47,918 nucleotides of DNA from a virus: positions 1 through 47,918 of the IMG/VR virus record IMGVR_UViG_3300046820_002247, one strand, 5' to 3'. The translations under genes were made by a program, and so were the position numbers. Of this stretch, positions 1 to 10,427 are shown in pieces. Under the pieces are notes generated by a model. That model worked only from the letters and a program-made list of their open reading frames with translations, had not been told where the DNA came from and ran no database searches. Every line of letters starts with the position of its first letter. The first letter of the stretch is position 1.

Positions 1-1943
1 CTGTACCTGAAGTACCACTAGTTCCGTCTGAACCGCTAGTTCCTGATGAACCATCTGTACCTGAAGTACCACTAGTTCCATCTGAACCGCTTGTTCCATC
101 TGAACCTGAAGTTCCGCTAGTTCCTGAAGAACCATCTGTACCTGAAGTTCCACTAGTTCCATCTGAACCGCTAGTTCCTGATGAACCATCTGTACCTGAA
201 GTACCACTAGTTCCGTCTGAACCGCTAGTTCCTGATGAACCATCTGTACCTGAAGTACCACTAGTTCCATCCGAACCTGAAGTTCCGCTAGTTCCGTCTG
301 AACCGCTAGTTCCTGAAGAACCATCCGTACCTGAAGTACCACTTGAACCGTCCGTACCACTAGTTCCGTCTGAACCTGATGTTCCATCACTTCCTGAAGT
401 TCCGCTAGTTCCGTCTGAACCGCTTGTACCATCACTACCTGAAGTGCCGCTAGTTCCATCTGAACCTGAAGTTCCGCTAGTACCATCTGAGCCTGAAGTT
501 CCGTCTGAACCGCTAGTTCCTGATGTTCCATCACTACCTGATGTTCCGCTAGTTCCATCTGAACCTGATGTTCCATCACTACCGGAAGTTCCGCTAGTTC
601 CTGAAGAACCGTTTGTACCATCAAATCCACTTATTCCCGAAGTACCTGAAGTACCACTTGAACCATCTATTCCACTTGTTCCCGAAGAACCATCCGTACC
701 TGAAGTTCCACTAGTTCCTGATGAGCCATCTGAACCTGAAGTTCCGCTAGTACCGTCTGAACCACTAGTACCTGATGTCCCATCCGAACCTGAAGTTCCG
801 CTAGTTCCGTCAGAACCACTTGTACCATCCGAACCTGAAGTTCCGCTAGTACCATCCGAACCGCTTGTTCCACTAGTTCCGTCTGAACCTGAAGTTCCAC
901 TTGAACCGTCCGTACCACTAGTTCCATCACTTCCTGAAGTTCCGCTAGTTCCGTCTGACCCTGATGAACCGCTTGTACCATCACTACCTGATGTTCCATC
1001 CGAACCTGAAGTTCCGCTAGTTCCGTCTGAACCTGAGGTTCCGGAAGAACCTGATGTTCCATCACTACCTGAAGTTCCGCTAGTACCGTCTGAACCTGAA
1101 GTTCCGCTAGTACCATTAGTACCGTTAACACCACTTATTCCTGAAGTACCTGAAGTACCTGAAGTACCATCTATACCTGAAGTTCCACTAGTTCCGTCTG
1201 AACCTGAAGTTCCATCACTACCTGAAGTTCCACTTGAACCATCCGTACCTGAAGTTCCGCTAGTTCCGTCTGTCCCACTAGTTCCTGAAGAACCATCGGT
1301 TCCACTAGTTCCGTCCGAACCGCTTGTTCCATCTGAACCTGAAGTTCCACTAGTTCCACTAGTTCCACTAGTTCCATCTGAACCTGAAGTTCCACTAGTT
1401 CCATCTGAACCTGATGTACCACTTGAACCGTCAGTTCCACTTGTTCCTGAACTACCATCTGTTCCACTTGTTCCTGATGAACCGTCTGTTCCCGAAGTTC
1501 CATCTGTTCCACTTGTTCCTGATGAACCGTCTGTTCCCGAAGTTCCATCTGTTCCACTAGTACCTGAAGTTCCATCTGTTCCACTAGTACCTGAAGAACC
1601 ATCCGTACCTGAAGTACCACTTGAACCGTCTGAACCGCTAGTGCCATCCGTACCTGAAGTTCCGCTAGTTCCAGAAGAACCATTTGTACCATCAAATCCA
1701 CTTATTCCTGAAGTACCTGAAGTTCCTGAAGAACCATCTATTCCACTAGTTCCTGATGAACCATCTGTTCCACTAGTTCCGTCTGAACCGCTTGTTCCAT
1801 CTGAACCTGAAGTTCCGCTAGTCCCATCTGAACCGCTAGTCCCATCTGAACCGCTTGTTCCATCTGAACCTGAAGTTCCGCTAGTTCCATCTGAACCACT
1901 TGTTCCTGAAGAACCACTTGTTCCTGATGTCCCGGTTCCTCCC
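1..1943 (-). repeat. Collagen-coding triplet repeat tract
   Basis: A 9-bp-periodic tract encoding Gly-X-Y triplets fills nearly 2 kb. Most units read GTS, GSD or GSS. A longer module (GID, one or two GTS-type triplets, [10 protein letters not shown] or [10 protein letters not shown]) recurs near 607-680, 1105-1180 and 1670-1745, so the tract has a higher-order period of roughly 0.5 kb. Synonymous changes between copies show it is not a very recent expansion. Confidence 0.85.
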
Positions 1944-2800
1944 GTAAAATTAATAGTTACATTACCCCCACCATCATTGATGACAGAAGCCCCTGAAAAT
2001 GTCATACCTGTAACATTAGTTACTGTTACACCTGACGTGGCATCATACACAGTAAGAGGATTTCCTCCTCCACCTGATGTAAATCCTGTAATTTGAACAC
2101 TTGACCCATCGGCACTGTTAAGTGTTAATGTTTCACCACCACTATTATAAGTTCCACCTGTAATAGGTGCAGTAAACCCTGTAATTACTATTGTACCTCC
2201 AGTACTATTATACAAATTTAAATCAGATGTTCCTGAATAATAAGTTCCACCTGTGATTTGAACGTCAGTTGTGCTAACTATTCTCCATTTGGCGTCGTCT
2301 CTTGTAATCCCATTTATCCCCTCGATTGTTGAACCGGTCCAAGCATTAATAAAATCCCTACCCGCTTGAGACCTAGCGTTTACTGTTGTAAATGTTGATT
2401 GTTGTGTTATTGCAGAACTACCTGTTAAACCTGTAAGATTACCCCATAAGACATCGTAATCAGGTATGTAGTATTGATAAACAGTATCCGTTTCATAAAC
2501 ATAAACTTGCATTCCAAGTTTTCTTCTTCCTGACGAAATATTATCAGAATTAAGTGTTAAGATAGTCCATTGTAATCCCGAATTTGGCTGTACCGAAATC
2601 TGTATTGGAACAGTATTAGCTGAAAGTGTTTGAGAGCCAGTACCACTAAAAGTCAATTTTAAATTATCTGTGTAATACACCTCTTGATAACCCCCAACTT
2701 GTGACACTGAAAAATTAGTCCCTTGTGGATTAGTTAAAGTAATACCTTCAGGTGAATTTAAAAGACTTAATGATGTAGGATTTTTATATGGAAATGTCAT
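1..2800 (-). CDS. Collagen-like repeat tail/fibre protein (partial, runs off left edge)
   Basis: The reading frame opens at ATG 2800 (starts [14 protein letters not shown]) and has no stop down to base 1, so at least 933 residues are visible and the C-terminus is missing. Residues 1 to about 285 form a Gly/Thr/Ser/Asn-rich, probably beta-rich head. From about residue 286 the protein is almost purely Gly-X-Y triplets ([15 protein letters not shown]), the hallmark of collagen-like triple helices. Phage proteins of this kind are usually tail-fibre or other virion-surface rods; a trimeric fibre shaft here is inference. The leader (2801-2833) is short, AT-rich and has no Shine-Dalgarno sequence. 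The gene is last in the distal-tail cassette, after the PT-repeat protein. The opposite strand is open only because the repeat lacks stops there. The fold and gene class are fairly sure, the exact role is not. Confidence 0.85.
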   Translation of the reverse strand, partial: MTFPYKNPTSLSLLNSPEGITLTNPQGTNFSVSQVGGYQEVYYTDNLKLTFSGTGSQTLSANTVPIQISVQPNSGLQWTILTLNSDNISSGRRKLGMQVYVYETDTVYQYYIPDYDVLWGNLTGLTGSSAITQQSTFTTVNARSQAGRDFINAWTGSTIEGINGITRDDAKWRIVSTTDVQITGGTYYSGTSDLNLYNSTGGTIVITGFTAPITGGTYNSGGETLTLNSADGSSVQITGFTSGGGGNPLTVYDATSGVTVTNVTGMTFSGASVINDGGGNVTINFTGGTGTSGTSGSSGTSGSDGTSGTSGSDGTSGSDGTSGSDGTSGTSGSDGTSGSDGTSGTDGSSGTSGIDGSSGTSGTSGISGFDGTNGSSGTSGTSGTDGTSGSDGSSGTSGTDGSSGTSGTDGTSGTSGTDGTSGTDGSSGTSGTDGTSGTDGSSGTSGTDGSSGTSGTDGSSGTSGSDGTSGTSGSDGTSGTSGTSGTSGSDGTSGSDGTSGTDGSSGTSGTDGTSGTSGTDGSSGTSGSDGTSGSDGTSGTSGIDGTSGTSGTSGISGVNGTNGTSGTSGSDGTSGTSGSDGTSGSSGTSGSDGTSGTSGSDGTSGSDGTSGSSGSDGTSGTSGSDGTSGTDGSSGTSGSDGTSGTSGSDGTSGTSGSDGTSGSDGTSGTSGSDGTSGTSGSDGTSGTSGSDGSSGTSGTSGTDGSSGTSGIDGSSGTSGTSGISGFDGTNGSSGTSGTSGSDGTSGSDGTSGTSGSDGTSGTSGSDGTSGSDGTSGTSGSDGTSGTSGSDGTSGSDGTSGTSGSDGTSGSDGTSGTDGSSGTSGTDGSSGTSGSDGTSGTSGSDGTSGTSGTDGSSGTSGSDGTSGTSGTDGSSGTSGSDGTSGTSGTDGSSGTSGTSGSDGTSGSDGTSGTSGTDGSSGTSGSDGTSGTSGT

Positions 2801-2833
2801 TTTATATTTGTTTAATTTTATTATTATTATTTA

Positions 2834-3982
2834 TTAACTTTTAGTGTCACCTCTAAAATATAGTGAACCTGATAATGGTGTTATTATTGGTAATATAAAT
2901 TGTGGACTTACCCATAATACTCGGTAAGTTCCAACAGGTATTGCAGCTCCGGATGTAATAGTCACATTAAGTGCCGTAGTACCAACAATAGTTCCAATAT
3001 TACTATAAATTTCATCACCACCAAGATTAGTTCCAACATCAATTGTCATGTCAGTTAGAGAACCATTAACACCGTTTAACGGTATCCAAATAGTGTAAAA
3101 ATACTCTTCAGATGGTGTAACTATCGATGCATTAACCTCTATTGAACCAAATGTATAAATACTTTGACTAAGACCATTTATGATTTGTCCATTAACTTGA
3201 GCGATTGGAGCCTTTAAGTCGTCAGGTTTAACAAAATTACCTGTACCATTTATAAATGATGGTTGATGAGCATAAACATCTAAATCATTACTGTAACTTC
3301 CTGAGTTATTATTAGGAACTGTCGCAGAATAATACGAATACCAATCAATCGCACCTCCTGTTGTCGCAAAATTTAATAAGTTAGTATCATCTGTTGTATT
3401 TTGAGGCTCTGCAAAGATATAAGCATAGAATGCCGCCATACTAGGTGTTGGCGTAGTAGTTGGAGTTTGGGTTGGAGTTTCTGTATTTGTAGGAGTCGGA
3501 GTGTTTGTTGGCGTCTCAGTATTTGTAGGTGTATTTGTTGGTGTTGTAGTATTAGTTGGCGTATTAGTTGGAGTTGTAGTATTAGTTGGTGTATTAGTTG
3601 GAGTTGGTGTATTAGTTGGAGTATTAGTTGGCGTGTTTGTTGGAGTCGTAGTATTAGTTGGTGTTGGAGTTGGAGTAGGAGATAACGGTTTAGTAGGTGT
3701 GTTTGTTGGAGTTACAGTATTAGTCGGAGTTGTAGTATTAGTTGGAGTTGGTGTTGGAGTACCACATTGAATTGTTAAAATAACACCATCTAATAAATCA
3801 TTACGGGTAACCGCAGAATAATATATTATATCGTCTAAGTAGACGTTAAATGGTCCTATTGAATTTGAATTTGGAGTTAAACGAACAATGTACTGTGAAC
3901 ATCCGGAAACCGATAATTGTTGTTCGATTTCAGAGGTACATCCAGGGGCATTATTGGTAACAAGAATAGAATATATTGACAT
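2834..3982 (-). CDS. PT-repeat linker tail protein
   Basis: This 382-residue protein has three parts. An N-terminal domain (about 1-74) carries three cysteines. A low-complexity linker (about 75-181) is built from TPTNT, TPTPT and TNTTTPTNT units. A C-terminal domain (about 182-382) contains aromatic and Gly/Asn-rich segments suggestive of beta structure. Pro/Thr-rich stalks of this kind usually hold two domains apart in secreted or surface proteins. In this position between SprB-like and collagen-like proteins the product is probably a tail-tip or fibre component; no enzyme motif is visible. It starts at ATG 3982, with a variant late-promoter-like octamer 15 nt upstream. The following gene begins 33 nt beyond its stop. 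The linker assignment is firm, the function is not. Confidence 0.7.
   Translation of the reverse strand: MSIYSILVTNNAPGCTSEIEQQLSVSGCSQYIVRLTPNSNSIGPFNVYLDDIIYYSAVTRNDLLDGVILTIQCGTPTPTPTNTTTPTNTVTPTNTPTKPLSPTPTPTPTNTTTPTNTPTNTPTNTPTPTNTPTNTTTPTNTPTNTTTPTNTPTNTETPTNTPTPTNTETPTQTPTTTPTPSMAAFYAYIFAEPQNTTDDTNLLNFATTGGAIDWYSYYSATVPNNNSGSYSNDLDVYAHQPSFINGTGNFVKPDDLKAPIAQVNGQIINGLSQSIYTFGSIEVNASIVTPSEEYFYTIWIPLNGVNGSLTDMTIDVGTNLGGDEIYSNIGTIVGTTALNVTITSGAAIPVGTYRVLWVSPQFILPIITPLSGSLYFRGDTKS
3440..3762 (-). repeat. Pro/Thr-coding minisatellite
   Basis: Short repeats encode the TPTNT-type linker of the 382-aa protein. Near-identical units of 12-30 bp alternate irregularly, so copy number could vary by slippage. 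Confidence 0.8.
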
Positions 3983-3997
3983 CCGATGTTTTTATTA

Positions 3998-4005
3998 AAT
4001 AAATA
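3998..4005 (-). promoter_or_regulatory. Variant late-promoter-like octamer before the PT-repeat gene
   Basis: The coding strand reads TATTTATT, one mismatch from TATTTATA, 15 nt before ATG 3982. This spacing matches the exact copies at 10420, 19383, 31333 and 44440. It is supported only by this comparison. Confidence 0.4.
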
Positions 4006-4070
4006 CCGCAACAATTCTATTTCAGTTATAATTAAAGTAAAAATGAAAATTTTATTATTAAGGATTATAA

Positions 4071-4376
4071 TTATTGTTCTGTAATCGTAATATTAACAAT
4101 ACATGATACCAAGTTAATAGTGATTTCAAACGCACATCCAAAAGTACAATCAAGTATTTTAAAAACTTCACAATTGTTATCATCCACTAACAATAACATA
4201 ATCTCCGGAGCGGTATTAAATATTGTAGGTATTACAGTGTTATAGTCAACTGTTGGTGGTACCGGTCCTGTACCAATAACCCCTAATAAACTACGATTAT
4301 TACCATACACATCAGCAATGTATACACTAATTGGGTAAGTACCCCCCGATATTTCATCAATTCTAACTTGTGTCAT
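4071..4376 (-). CDS. Small tail-associated protein of unknown function
   Basis: The protein has 101 residues and starts MTQVRIDEISGGTYPIS. I chose ATG 4376 because it overlaps the upstream stop as TAATG, the coupling seen at several junctions here; a GTG four codons upstream is less likely. Its opening, with the pattern SGGTYPISVYIAD, resembles a single SprB-like strand pair, and it has three cysteines in the C-terminal half. It directly follows the SprB-repeat protein and is probably translated together with it. It may be a fibre cap, chaperone or companion subunit, but nothing in the sequence decides this. Confidence 0.6.
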   Translation of the reverse strand: MTQVRIDEISGGTYPISVYIADVYGNNRSLLGVIGTGPVPPTVDYNTVIPTIFNTAPEIMLLLVDDNNCEVFKILDCTFGCAFEITINLVSCIVNITITEQ

Positions 4377-6508
4377 TATGTTAAGCACATTATATCATAC
4401 ACGATTATCAAGTCAATAACAATTTCTTGACCTTGTAATGTAGTATTACCTCTTGTCGTCTCAATTGTTATTAAATTATCTGTTGGATTTACAACAACAC
4501 TACCAATACCCGGAACACTCAATAGTAACTGAGTAATAGTATCATAATATAAATTATCTGCAGGAACATTAACTAATGAAGTTGTAGTATAAAATGTATC
4601 ACTTGTAGTTAAACCTAATGGGTTTACAGAAACCTTTGCAGTAAAAGTGGCACTTATAAAATCACAACCCGTATTACCTAAAGTTAAGTCATAAAACCCT
4701 TCATTTAACATCTGTAATATTCCAAACTTAGTCGGTGAAGAAATATTGAATACCTCTGACCCCATAACATATGTTTGATATGAAGTTAAACTAGCATTAC
4801 AACTAATAGTTGTTGTACGAGCTAAAGAACAACCGTCACTACCAACAATAGTTAAACTATAAGTTCCTCCCGTTAATCCTGATACTTGAATTTGTTGTGG
4901 ATTATTTGGCACATTATCAGACCAATTGAAACTAAACGGTGTCTCACCTTGATTAATAAATGCGGTGATTTTACCCGAATTACCGGTACCACAAGATGTG
5001 CTATACAATGAAAAATCTAATGGCACACTTCCAAGTATTAAAATGTTGGCAGTTTGAATACAATCATTTGCGTCCGATACGGTAACAACATGATTACCCG
5101 CAGTTAAATTATTAAAAGTCACTGAAGTCAATGTTGTATCAATAATGTCATATACTCCGTTGTCAATTGAATAATCTAACGGTAATGTAGAACCAGTAGT
5201 CGTGAATATAGTTACAGAACCATTTGATTGTCCACAAGTTGTACCTGTAACTTGAGTTGAAATAGTATACTTGTTTTCAGCAATAATTGTTACGTCTTGC
5301 ATAAAGTAACAACCCGAATTATCACTAACCGCAACTGAATAATCACCCGTAGATAGACCTGAAAAAATTTGAGCTGAAAATGAACTACTAATACTTGAGG
5401 TACCAGCCGAAGATACTAAAGTATACGTATAGGGAGTTACTCCTCCAATAACTGATAACCCAATGGTACCATTAACACTTGAACAAGTTGAATTATTACT
5501 TGTTACTGAAACAGAAGAAATCCCATTTGGTGATGTGATTTGAGTTCCCGCAGTCATTTGACATAATCCGGCATCTGTAACTAAAAATGTATATGACCCT
5601 GAAGACAATCCTGTAATTGTAAATGTTTTGGAATAAGATACTTCAACAGCTCCCGTAGTTGCCGAATAATAATATGGTGCCGTTCCACCCGTTATTGTAA
5701 GGTTAATAACCCCATCCGAAGCAAAACAACTTGGTGGAGTTGCGGTTATTACTCCAAGTCCAACCGGTTGAACATCGACAATAGTTGCACCTTTACTTAT
5801 AAGACAACCATTATTATCTGTAACAGTTACTGAATACCCTCCTGATGTTAATCCTGTTATTGTTGTTCCCGTTGCCCCATTACTCCATAAATAAGTAAAT
5901 GGTGACTGTCCTGTAATACCTGTAATAGTAATTTTACCAATAGGTGTACCACCACAAGCAGAATTAGGAACCACATACAGACCATAATCTAATGGTGTTG
6001 ATTCCTCAACTATAAAATTTTGAGTATTGGCAGTACATCCACCTAAGTCCATCACTGTCATGTAATAAGTCCCGGCAGTTAAATTACCAAATTGTACTGT
6101 TGGTTGATTTGTTGTCGCGGATTGACTAAATACTCCATTCCCATGATATAAATAATAATCAGCACTTGAATATATTGTTGACGATGTTCCTGTAACAGAA
6201 CCATTATTTAAAGAACAAGTAGTATTTTGAACACCACTAATACTGGCACACACACCTGTAGAAATAGGTATACTTATCGTTGATGTTTGAGGTGAAGGTA
6301 TATCACTATCAGTTACAGTAATAAGATAATCACCACCACTAAGTCCGGCTTTAACAACCGGTAATGTATATTGTATATTTTGTGGTAGTAAAGGATTAAC
6401 CCAATCAATAATATAAGGTGCAGTACCTCCTGTAACTAGTAAACTAATTACTCCACTGAAATTATTGGCACAATCACCTGTTGTTGTTACTGTATAACTA
6501 AGAGCCAT
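4376..6508 (-). CDS. SprB-type repeat tail adhesin
   Basis: This 710-residue protein contains seven or eight repeats of roughly 75-85 residues. Each ends in a pattern such as GLTSGGYSVTVTDNNGC (also LTAGTYYMTVMDLGGC, LSTGDYSVAVSDNSGC) preceded by GGTAPYxYxW-like strands. This is the signature of the SprB repeat (PF13573), known from the SprB gliding adhesin and other Bacteroidota surface proteins. The region after about residue 600 departs from the repeat and may be a separate domain. The start ATG 6508 overlaps the stop of the 995-aa gene as TAATG, so translation is probably coupled. The likely role is a tail-tip or fibre adhesin contacting the host surface; that is inference. The repeat family call is fairly strong. 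Confidence 0.75.
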   Translation of the reverse strand: MALSYTVTTTGDCANNFSGVISLLVTGGTAPYIIDWVNPLLPQNIQYTLPVVKAGLSGGDYLITVTDSDIPSPQTSTISIPISTGVCASISGVQNTTCSLNNGSVTGTSSTIYSSADYYLYHGNGVFSQSATTNQPTVQFGNLTAGTYYMTVMDLGGCTANTQNFIVEESTPLDYGLYVVPNSACGGTPIGKITITGITGQSPFTYLWSNGATGTTITGLTSGGYSVTVTDNNGCLISKGATIVDVQPVGLGVITATPPSCFASDGVINLTITGGTAPYYYSATTGAVEVSYSKTFTITGLSSGSYTFLVTDAGLCQMTAGTQITSPNGISSVSVTSNNSTCSSVNGTIGLSVIGGVTPYTYTLVSSAGTSSISSSFSAQIFSGLSTGDYSVAVSDNSGCYFMQDVTIIAENKYTISTQVTGTTCGQSNGSVTIFTTTGSTLPLDYSIDNGVYDIIDTTLTSVTFNNLTAGNHVVTVSDANDCIQTANILILGSVPLDFSLYSTSCGTGNSGKITAFINQGETPFSFNWSDNVPNNPQQIQVSGLTGGTYSLTIVGSDGCSLARTTTISCNASLTSYQTYVMGSEVFNISSPTKFGILQMLNEGFYDLTLGNTGCDFISATFTAKVSVNPLGLTTSDTFYTTTSLVNVPADNLYYDTITQLLLSVPGIGSVVVNPTDNLITIETTRGNTTLQGQEIVIDLIIVYDIMCLT

Positions 6509-9495
6509 TATCTACTATTACAATTTATATTTATTTGTATTCCCACATTTAATGTAAGAATTTCATTTATATTTCTTTGAGTGCACGTTAAATTCGTAAC
6601 TGTTAAAATATTCCCATTTAAGAAGTATGTAAACCCATAATCATATAATAAAGGTAGATATCCAATTAACGCGTTTCTCCACATAAAATTTGTCGGTACG
6701 TCAGTATATCCATAACCAACATAGAATGGTTCTTTAATTAATATTGTATTATCTATTCTCAAGTCAACATACCATTCAGTTTGAACTGAGTTTTGTATAC
6801 AATCGTTTAAAGTATAACCACTCGCCCCAATCATATTATTAACTCTATTGGCTAAAATACTATTAAAGTTCCCAACATTAACGTCTCCGTTTAACCAAGG
6901 ATATATGTTATAATCAGTATACTCAGTAGTACAAGTGTAATCAAATATGTTCGAGATAATAAAACATGGATTAACAGGTACAGGTATGAATTGACATCCT
7001 CTTTGTCTTCTATAAACAAATTTTTGTTTATGTAAGATTGAGTTTTCCATCTTAACACCTGAATTCCAAATTGTAGTTGCCGGAACCATTTGTTCCACTA
7101 ATTTCATCCAATAAGGACCAATACCAGTCACATAGTCAATTAATTTTTGATATGTGTATTTGTTATTAGGTAATCCAACAGTTTGTTCAGATTCAATATA
7201 TTTCCACCAAATAGATTGTAATACCGGGTATCCTCCTGTTTTACCATCCGTAATATATTGTCTGTTTCTAACATTAATCATATTCTCCCAAAATGTTTGT
7301 GAGAACTCAAAGAATGTTTTCTTTTTAGGTTCAGGATTAATATACGTCCAATCTACACCACCCGGAACCGGATAACCAACAGTTAAACCTGATTCAGGAA
7401 ATGGGTAATCGTATTCCACCGATTCTTTCCAAACATCGTATAATAACCCTTGAGCAGGATTTAAGAACAAGTCAACATTCTTAACATTTAAAACTAACCT
7501 TTCATCATCAACAAAATAATAAGCATTATAATCAGCACTTGTTGAAACTCTTATTTTTGTATCCTCTTCTAACCATGACTTATTATTATCAACTACTTTT
7601 TGTAATTTAAATCCTTCAGTCATATAGGGGAAATCCCTAAAACGGTCCAAATATGGTTGACCATACGTAAACGGTTGTAATTGAGTTTGTATGTTATAAT
7701 TTTGTCCGGTGTAAACTGCACCTGTAATGACAACCTCATCAGGACTTCGATGTATTGGTGTTGATTCATACCATCCTGCTCCAACTTGAAAGAAATAATT
7801 TTCAGTATTTACCGGAGCTTTTGGATATCCAAAAACATCAATAGGGTATTCGGCCAAACGAATTGAAACATCTTCATAAGTCGCACTCGAAGTATAACCT
7901 GAATAAACATTACCTCGAATTTTATACGTATTACCAGGTAAATAAGAAGGAACTCTATCAACATAAGTACCCCCTGATATTGAAGCCCATTGAACATAGA
8001 ATTGGTCTAAATTAATTTTTTGGTCGGCTAAATAAATATGTTCATTAAACTCAATTAAAGAATCAGGAGCTCCAATTAATCTTAACATAAATTCAATTGA
8101 CCTTCTCGTACCTTTTGATTTGAAAAGATAAGCGGCATTAAGAATTAAATTACGGTAAAACGCATAATTGATTTCAGTTGGTGTAAGTGCTCGAGCATAA
8201 CCAGGATATGTTGGAGTTGCAGTATTACCAAAAACTGAACTTAAAAAATCTTCATCAGTGATTGGTGAGAAATTAGATGTCCAACCTAAGGTTTGTGCTA
8301 AGTTTACCAATAATTGAGATGGTATGTCATTCGATGGATTGTAATTAACCGAATTCATATAAGCTAACGCATCAATGAATTGTTTTATTTGGTCAAAACT
8401 TCTTCCATAAATTTGAAATATTTTTTCAACCTTTTGGCCTAAGGTATCAAACTCTTTTAATGAATCTGTTACTAAAAATCTTGATATTAAATTTGTTTTA
8501 AATGAATCTAAATTAACTGCAATTTCATCAAGTTGTGTTAAATAATCATCAAACAAAAATGAACGAATATCAAGGTTCCACACCCCATCTTTAGGCCAAG
8601 TCACTTGTTGGTAATTTGTATAGAACTCTCCATTCTCAGTTTGAGCAGGAACTTGGAAAACCGCAGTGTATTCAGGTCTTATTAATCGATTCAATAAGAA
8701 TTTTTCAACCTCATCGAAATTTTCAGCAAAAATCTTATCAGCAACTAAATCATTTGGTCTAATTTGGAAATCCTCATTTATTGTACTTGCAGTAGTACCA
8801 AATGGTGCCCCTGAAACATAGAATGAAATGTAACCAGTACTTAATGTTGGTGATGGTTGGAACGAAACAATTTTAAAAATGTCATCATTAATACTAACAC
8901 AATAATCTAAATAAGTGTTATACAAATTTCGATAAGGTGATGTAGTTATTTCCCTTAAGTTTAAGTTAGTTGCAGCACTAACTGAGTAATCAATATCAAA
9001 AGGGTTATTAATCCTATCAACATTTATCTCAAAATATGTTTCATCATTAACAGAATCGTAAGAAATATTTACAGCAGTAGAACCTGTTACAAATTCTAAA
9101 TTGTTAAATATAATATCTAATGAGGCAGGAAAATAATGAATTATCTTAGTTGCAGATACTTGGAATCTTTTACGTAAAGAACCATACATCGAGAAATTAA
9201 GAACCTGAGAAACATCATAATTAGGATATACCCTAAATTGGGTTGCCATAATTCTTCTACTCTCATTTACATCCTCAATGTTTAATGATTGTAAACTTAA
9301 AGGTTCCGAAAAAGCACCTACATTAAAGGTTCTATTAACTTTCTCAGTAACCGATGTTGTAAACTCAAAATTACCTTGCGTTAAACCTCCTCCCTCAACA
9401 GTTTGTAAACCTACAATGTTGTCGGAGAAAGTTGCAGCCCCACTTCCGGGTCTTGGCGGATAAAAATATTTTGTCGTATTTACAGTTACTGCCAT
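6508..9495 (-). CDS. Large baseplate/tail protein with P2 gpI-like region
   Basis: This 995-residue protein is most recognisable around residues 340-490. There a helical stretch runs from FKTNLISRFLVTDSLKEF to KSKGTRRSIEFMLRLIGAP, similar to P2 gpI-type tail proteins (Tail_P2_I), which link baseplate wedge and tail fibres. The flanking regions are aromatic-rich and probably beta-structured. The C-terminal 150 residues carry cysteines (PCFIISNIFDYTCTTEY). Start ATG 9495 overlaps the upstream stop as TAATG, and the stop overlaps the SprB-repeat gene in the same way. Its position between the baseplate genes and the adhesin cassette fits a connector. It could also be a gp7- or gp10-like wedge protein. 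Confidence 0.6.
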   Translation of the reverse strand: MAVTVNTTKYFYPPRPGSGAATFSDNIVGLQTVEGGGLTQGNFEFTTSVTEKVNRTFNVGAFSEPLSLQSLNIEDVNESRRIMATQFRVYPNYDVSQVLNFSMYGSLRKRFQVSATKIIHYFPASLDIIFNNLEFVTGSTAVNISYDSVNDETYFEINVDRINNPFDIDYSVSAATNLNLREITTSPYRNLYNTYLDYCVSINDDIFKIVSFQPSPTLSTGYISFYVSGAPFGTTASTINEDFQIRPNDLVADKIFAENFDEVEKFLLNRLIRPEYTAVFQVPAQTENGEFYTNYQQVTWPKDGVWNLDIRSFLFDDYLTQLDEIAVNLDSFKTNLISRFLVTDSLKEFDTLGQKVEKIFQIYGRSFDQIKQFIDALAYMNSVNYNPSNDIPSQLLVNLAQTLGWTSNFSPITDEDFLSSVFGNTATPTYPGYARALTPTEINYAFYRNLILNAAYLFKSKGTRRSIEFMLRLIGAPDSLIEFNEHIYLADQKINLDQFYVQWASISGGTYVDRVPSYLPGNTYKIRGNVYSGYTSSATYEDVSIRLAEYPIDVFGYPKAPVNTENYFFQVGAGWYESTPIHRSPDEVVITGAVYTGQNYNIQTQLQPFTYGQPYLDRFRDFPYMTEGFKLQKVVDNNKSWLEEDTKIRVSTSADYNAYYFVDDERLVLNVKNVDLFLNPAQGLLYDVWKESVEYDYPFPESGLTVGYPVPGGVDWTYINPEPKKKTFFEFSQTFWENMINVRNRQYITDGKTGGYPVLQSIWWKYIESEQTVGLPNNKYTYQKLIDYVTGIGPYWMKLVEQMVPATTIWNSGVKMENSILHKQKFVYRRQRGCQFIPVPVNPCFIISNIFDYTCTTEYTDYNIYPWLNGDVNVGNFNSILANRVNNMIGASGYTLNDCIQNSVQTEWYVDLRIDNTILIKEPFYVGYGYTDVPTNFMWRNALIGYLPLLYDYGFTYFLNGNILTVTNLTCTQRNINEILTLNVGIQININCNSR

Positions 9496-10403
9496 TAAGT
9501 TGTTATATTTGTGAAGTTTTTACTAAAATCAATATTGTTATTTCTATTCTGTCTAACTTCATATAACAACGCATTAAATTGGTCTCTAACCTCGTATAAG
9601 TTGTATTGTCTGTAAATGTTATTAGCAGAGTCGTAGATTGTATAGATACCATCATCAATTGATTTGGTTTGATTACCATAAAGAGCAATCGCAAGAGATG
9701 ATATGTCGTATTCAACCATTTCTATTTCCAACGTTATAGGATTAAAAAATGTATTTGAAATAATAATATCTTGACTTGGCTGACCAATAAATGGTGTTGC
9801 GTTTGGTTTGTTTGTTGGTGATGATGATGGAGATAATGTTAAGAATAATAAATTTGATGTCCCATCAACATATCTATATCTAATTGATTTTTGTTGTGTA
9901 TTAACCTCATTTGTCACAACAGGTTCACAATAGAAACTTGAAGTAATAACTCTAAAGAAATTTGGTATCTTTGACCCATCCGGATTTAAATACTCAATTC
10001 TAAATCCAACCAATCCTTGAGGAACAAATTTATTTTGATATTGTGTTGGCACATTTGCTAAATCAATTACCAATCCTTTAACATTTGGAAGAGCACTTAA
10101 AACACCACAATCCGTAATTACAGTTCTAATCTGAGCAGGTCTTAAATAAAGAGTATAAAACCCTAATGCGTTAAACTGACTTGCAGGTAATGTTAAATTA
10201 TACAATCCACCTAAAACTTCAACACCGGTATTTCCACCTGTTTCTGAATTCTCAAAATAAGGTCGTAAAATAGTTTGAGCGTCTAATTTTGTTAGGACGA
10301 AGGCATCCGTTACATCCCTACTTGGGGTGTAATTCATTATGATTTCAACATCCGCTGGTGAAACATCTGAAGGTCTTATAGTACCATAGCTTCCAATTGC
10401 CAT
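9495..10403 (-). CDS. Tail/baseplate-associated protein, unknown function
   Basis: The protein has 302 residues and starts MAIGSYGTIRPSDVSPADVE. It has no signal peptide, membrane segment or enzyme motif that I recognise. The middle is strand-rich (FRIEYLNPDGSKIPNFFRV) and the end looks helical (YNLYEVRDQFNALLYEVRQ). An exact TATTTATA box ends 16 nt before ATG 10403, so this gene probably begins its own late transcription unit: 10403 to 4071 by tight overlaps. Its stop overlaps the gpI-like gene as TAATG. A structural role is likely from context only. Confidence 0.6.
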   Translation of the reverse strand: MAIGSYGTIRPSDVSPADVEIIMNYTPSRDVTDAFVLTKLDAQTILRPYFENSETGGNTGVEVLGGLYNLTLPASQFNALGFYTLYLRPAQIRTVITDCGVLSALPNVKGLVIDLANVPTQYQNKFVPQGLVGFRIEYLNPDGSKIPNFFRVITSSFYCEPVVTNEVNTQQKSIRYRYVDGTSNLLFLTLSPSSSPTNKPNATPFIGQPSQDIIISNTFFNPITLEIEMVEYDISSLAIALYGNQTKSIDDGIYTIYDSANNIYRQYNLYEVRDQFNALLYEVRQNRNNNIDFSKNFTNITT

Positions 10404-10419
10404 ATCTTGTTATTTAATT

Positions 10420-10427
10420 TATAAATA
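10420..10427 (-). promoter_or_regulatory. Candidate late promoter box
   Basis: The coding strand reads TATTTATA, ending 16 nt before ATG 10403. The 20 bp around it (10413-10432) are identical to those at 19376-19395, although the flanking genes are unrelated. Confidence 0.6.

Noticed and set aside
667-1701. Minus-strand frames with Leu/Val/Gln-rich repeats
   Set aside because: They are alternative-frame readings of the same repeat and have no independent start or domain.
1-1943. Possible CRISPR array because of short regular repeats
   Set aside because: The period is 9 bp and coding, with no constant repeat plus variable spacer.
444-2096. Long plus-strand frame rich in Val-Pro-Ser-Glu repeats
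   Set aside because: It is the complement of the collagen-coding tract, which lacks stops in several frames. The minus-strand frame gives exact Gly-X-Y triplets and a sensible N-terminal domain.
3401-3770. Plus-strand Trp/Cys/Ser- or Val/Gly-rich frames
   Set aside because: They are shadows of the PT-repeat linker.
4377-4388. Longer GTG start for the 101-aa gene
   Set aside because: ATG 4376 forms the TAATG overlap used at other junctions, while the GTG lies deep in the previous gene.
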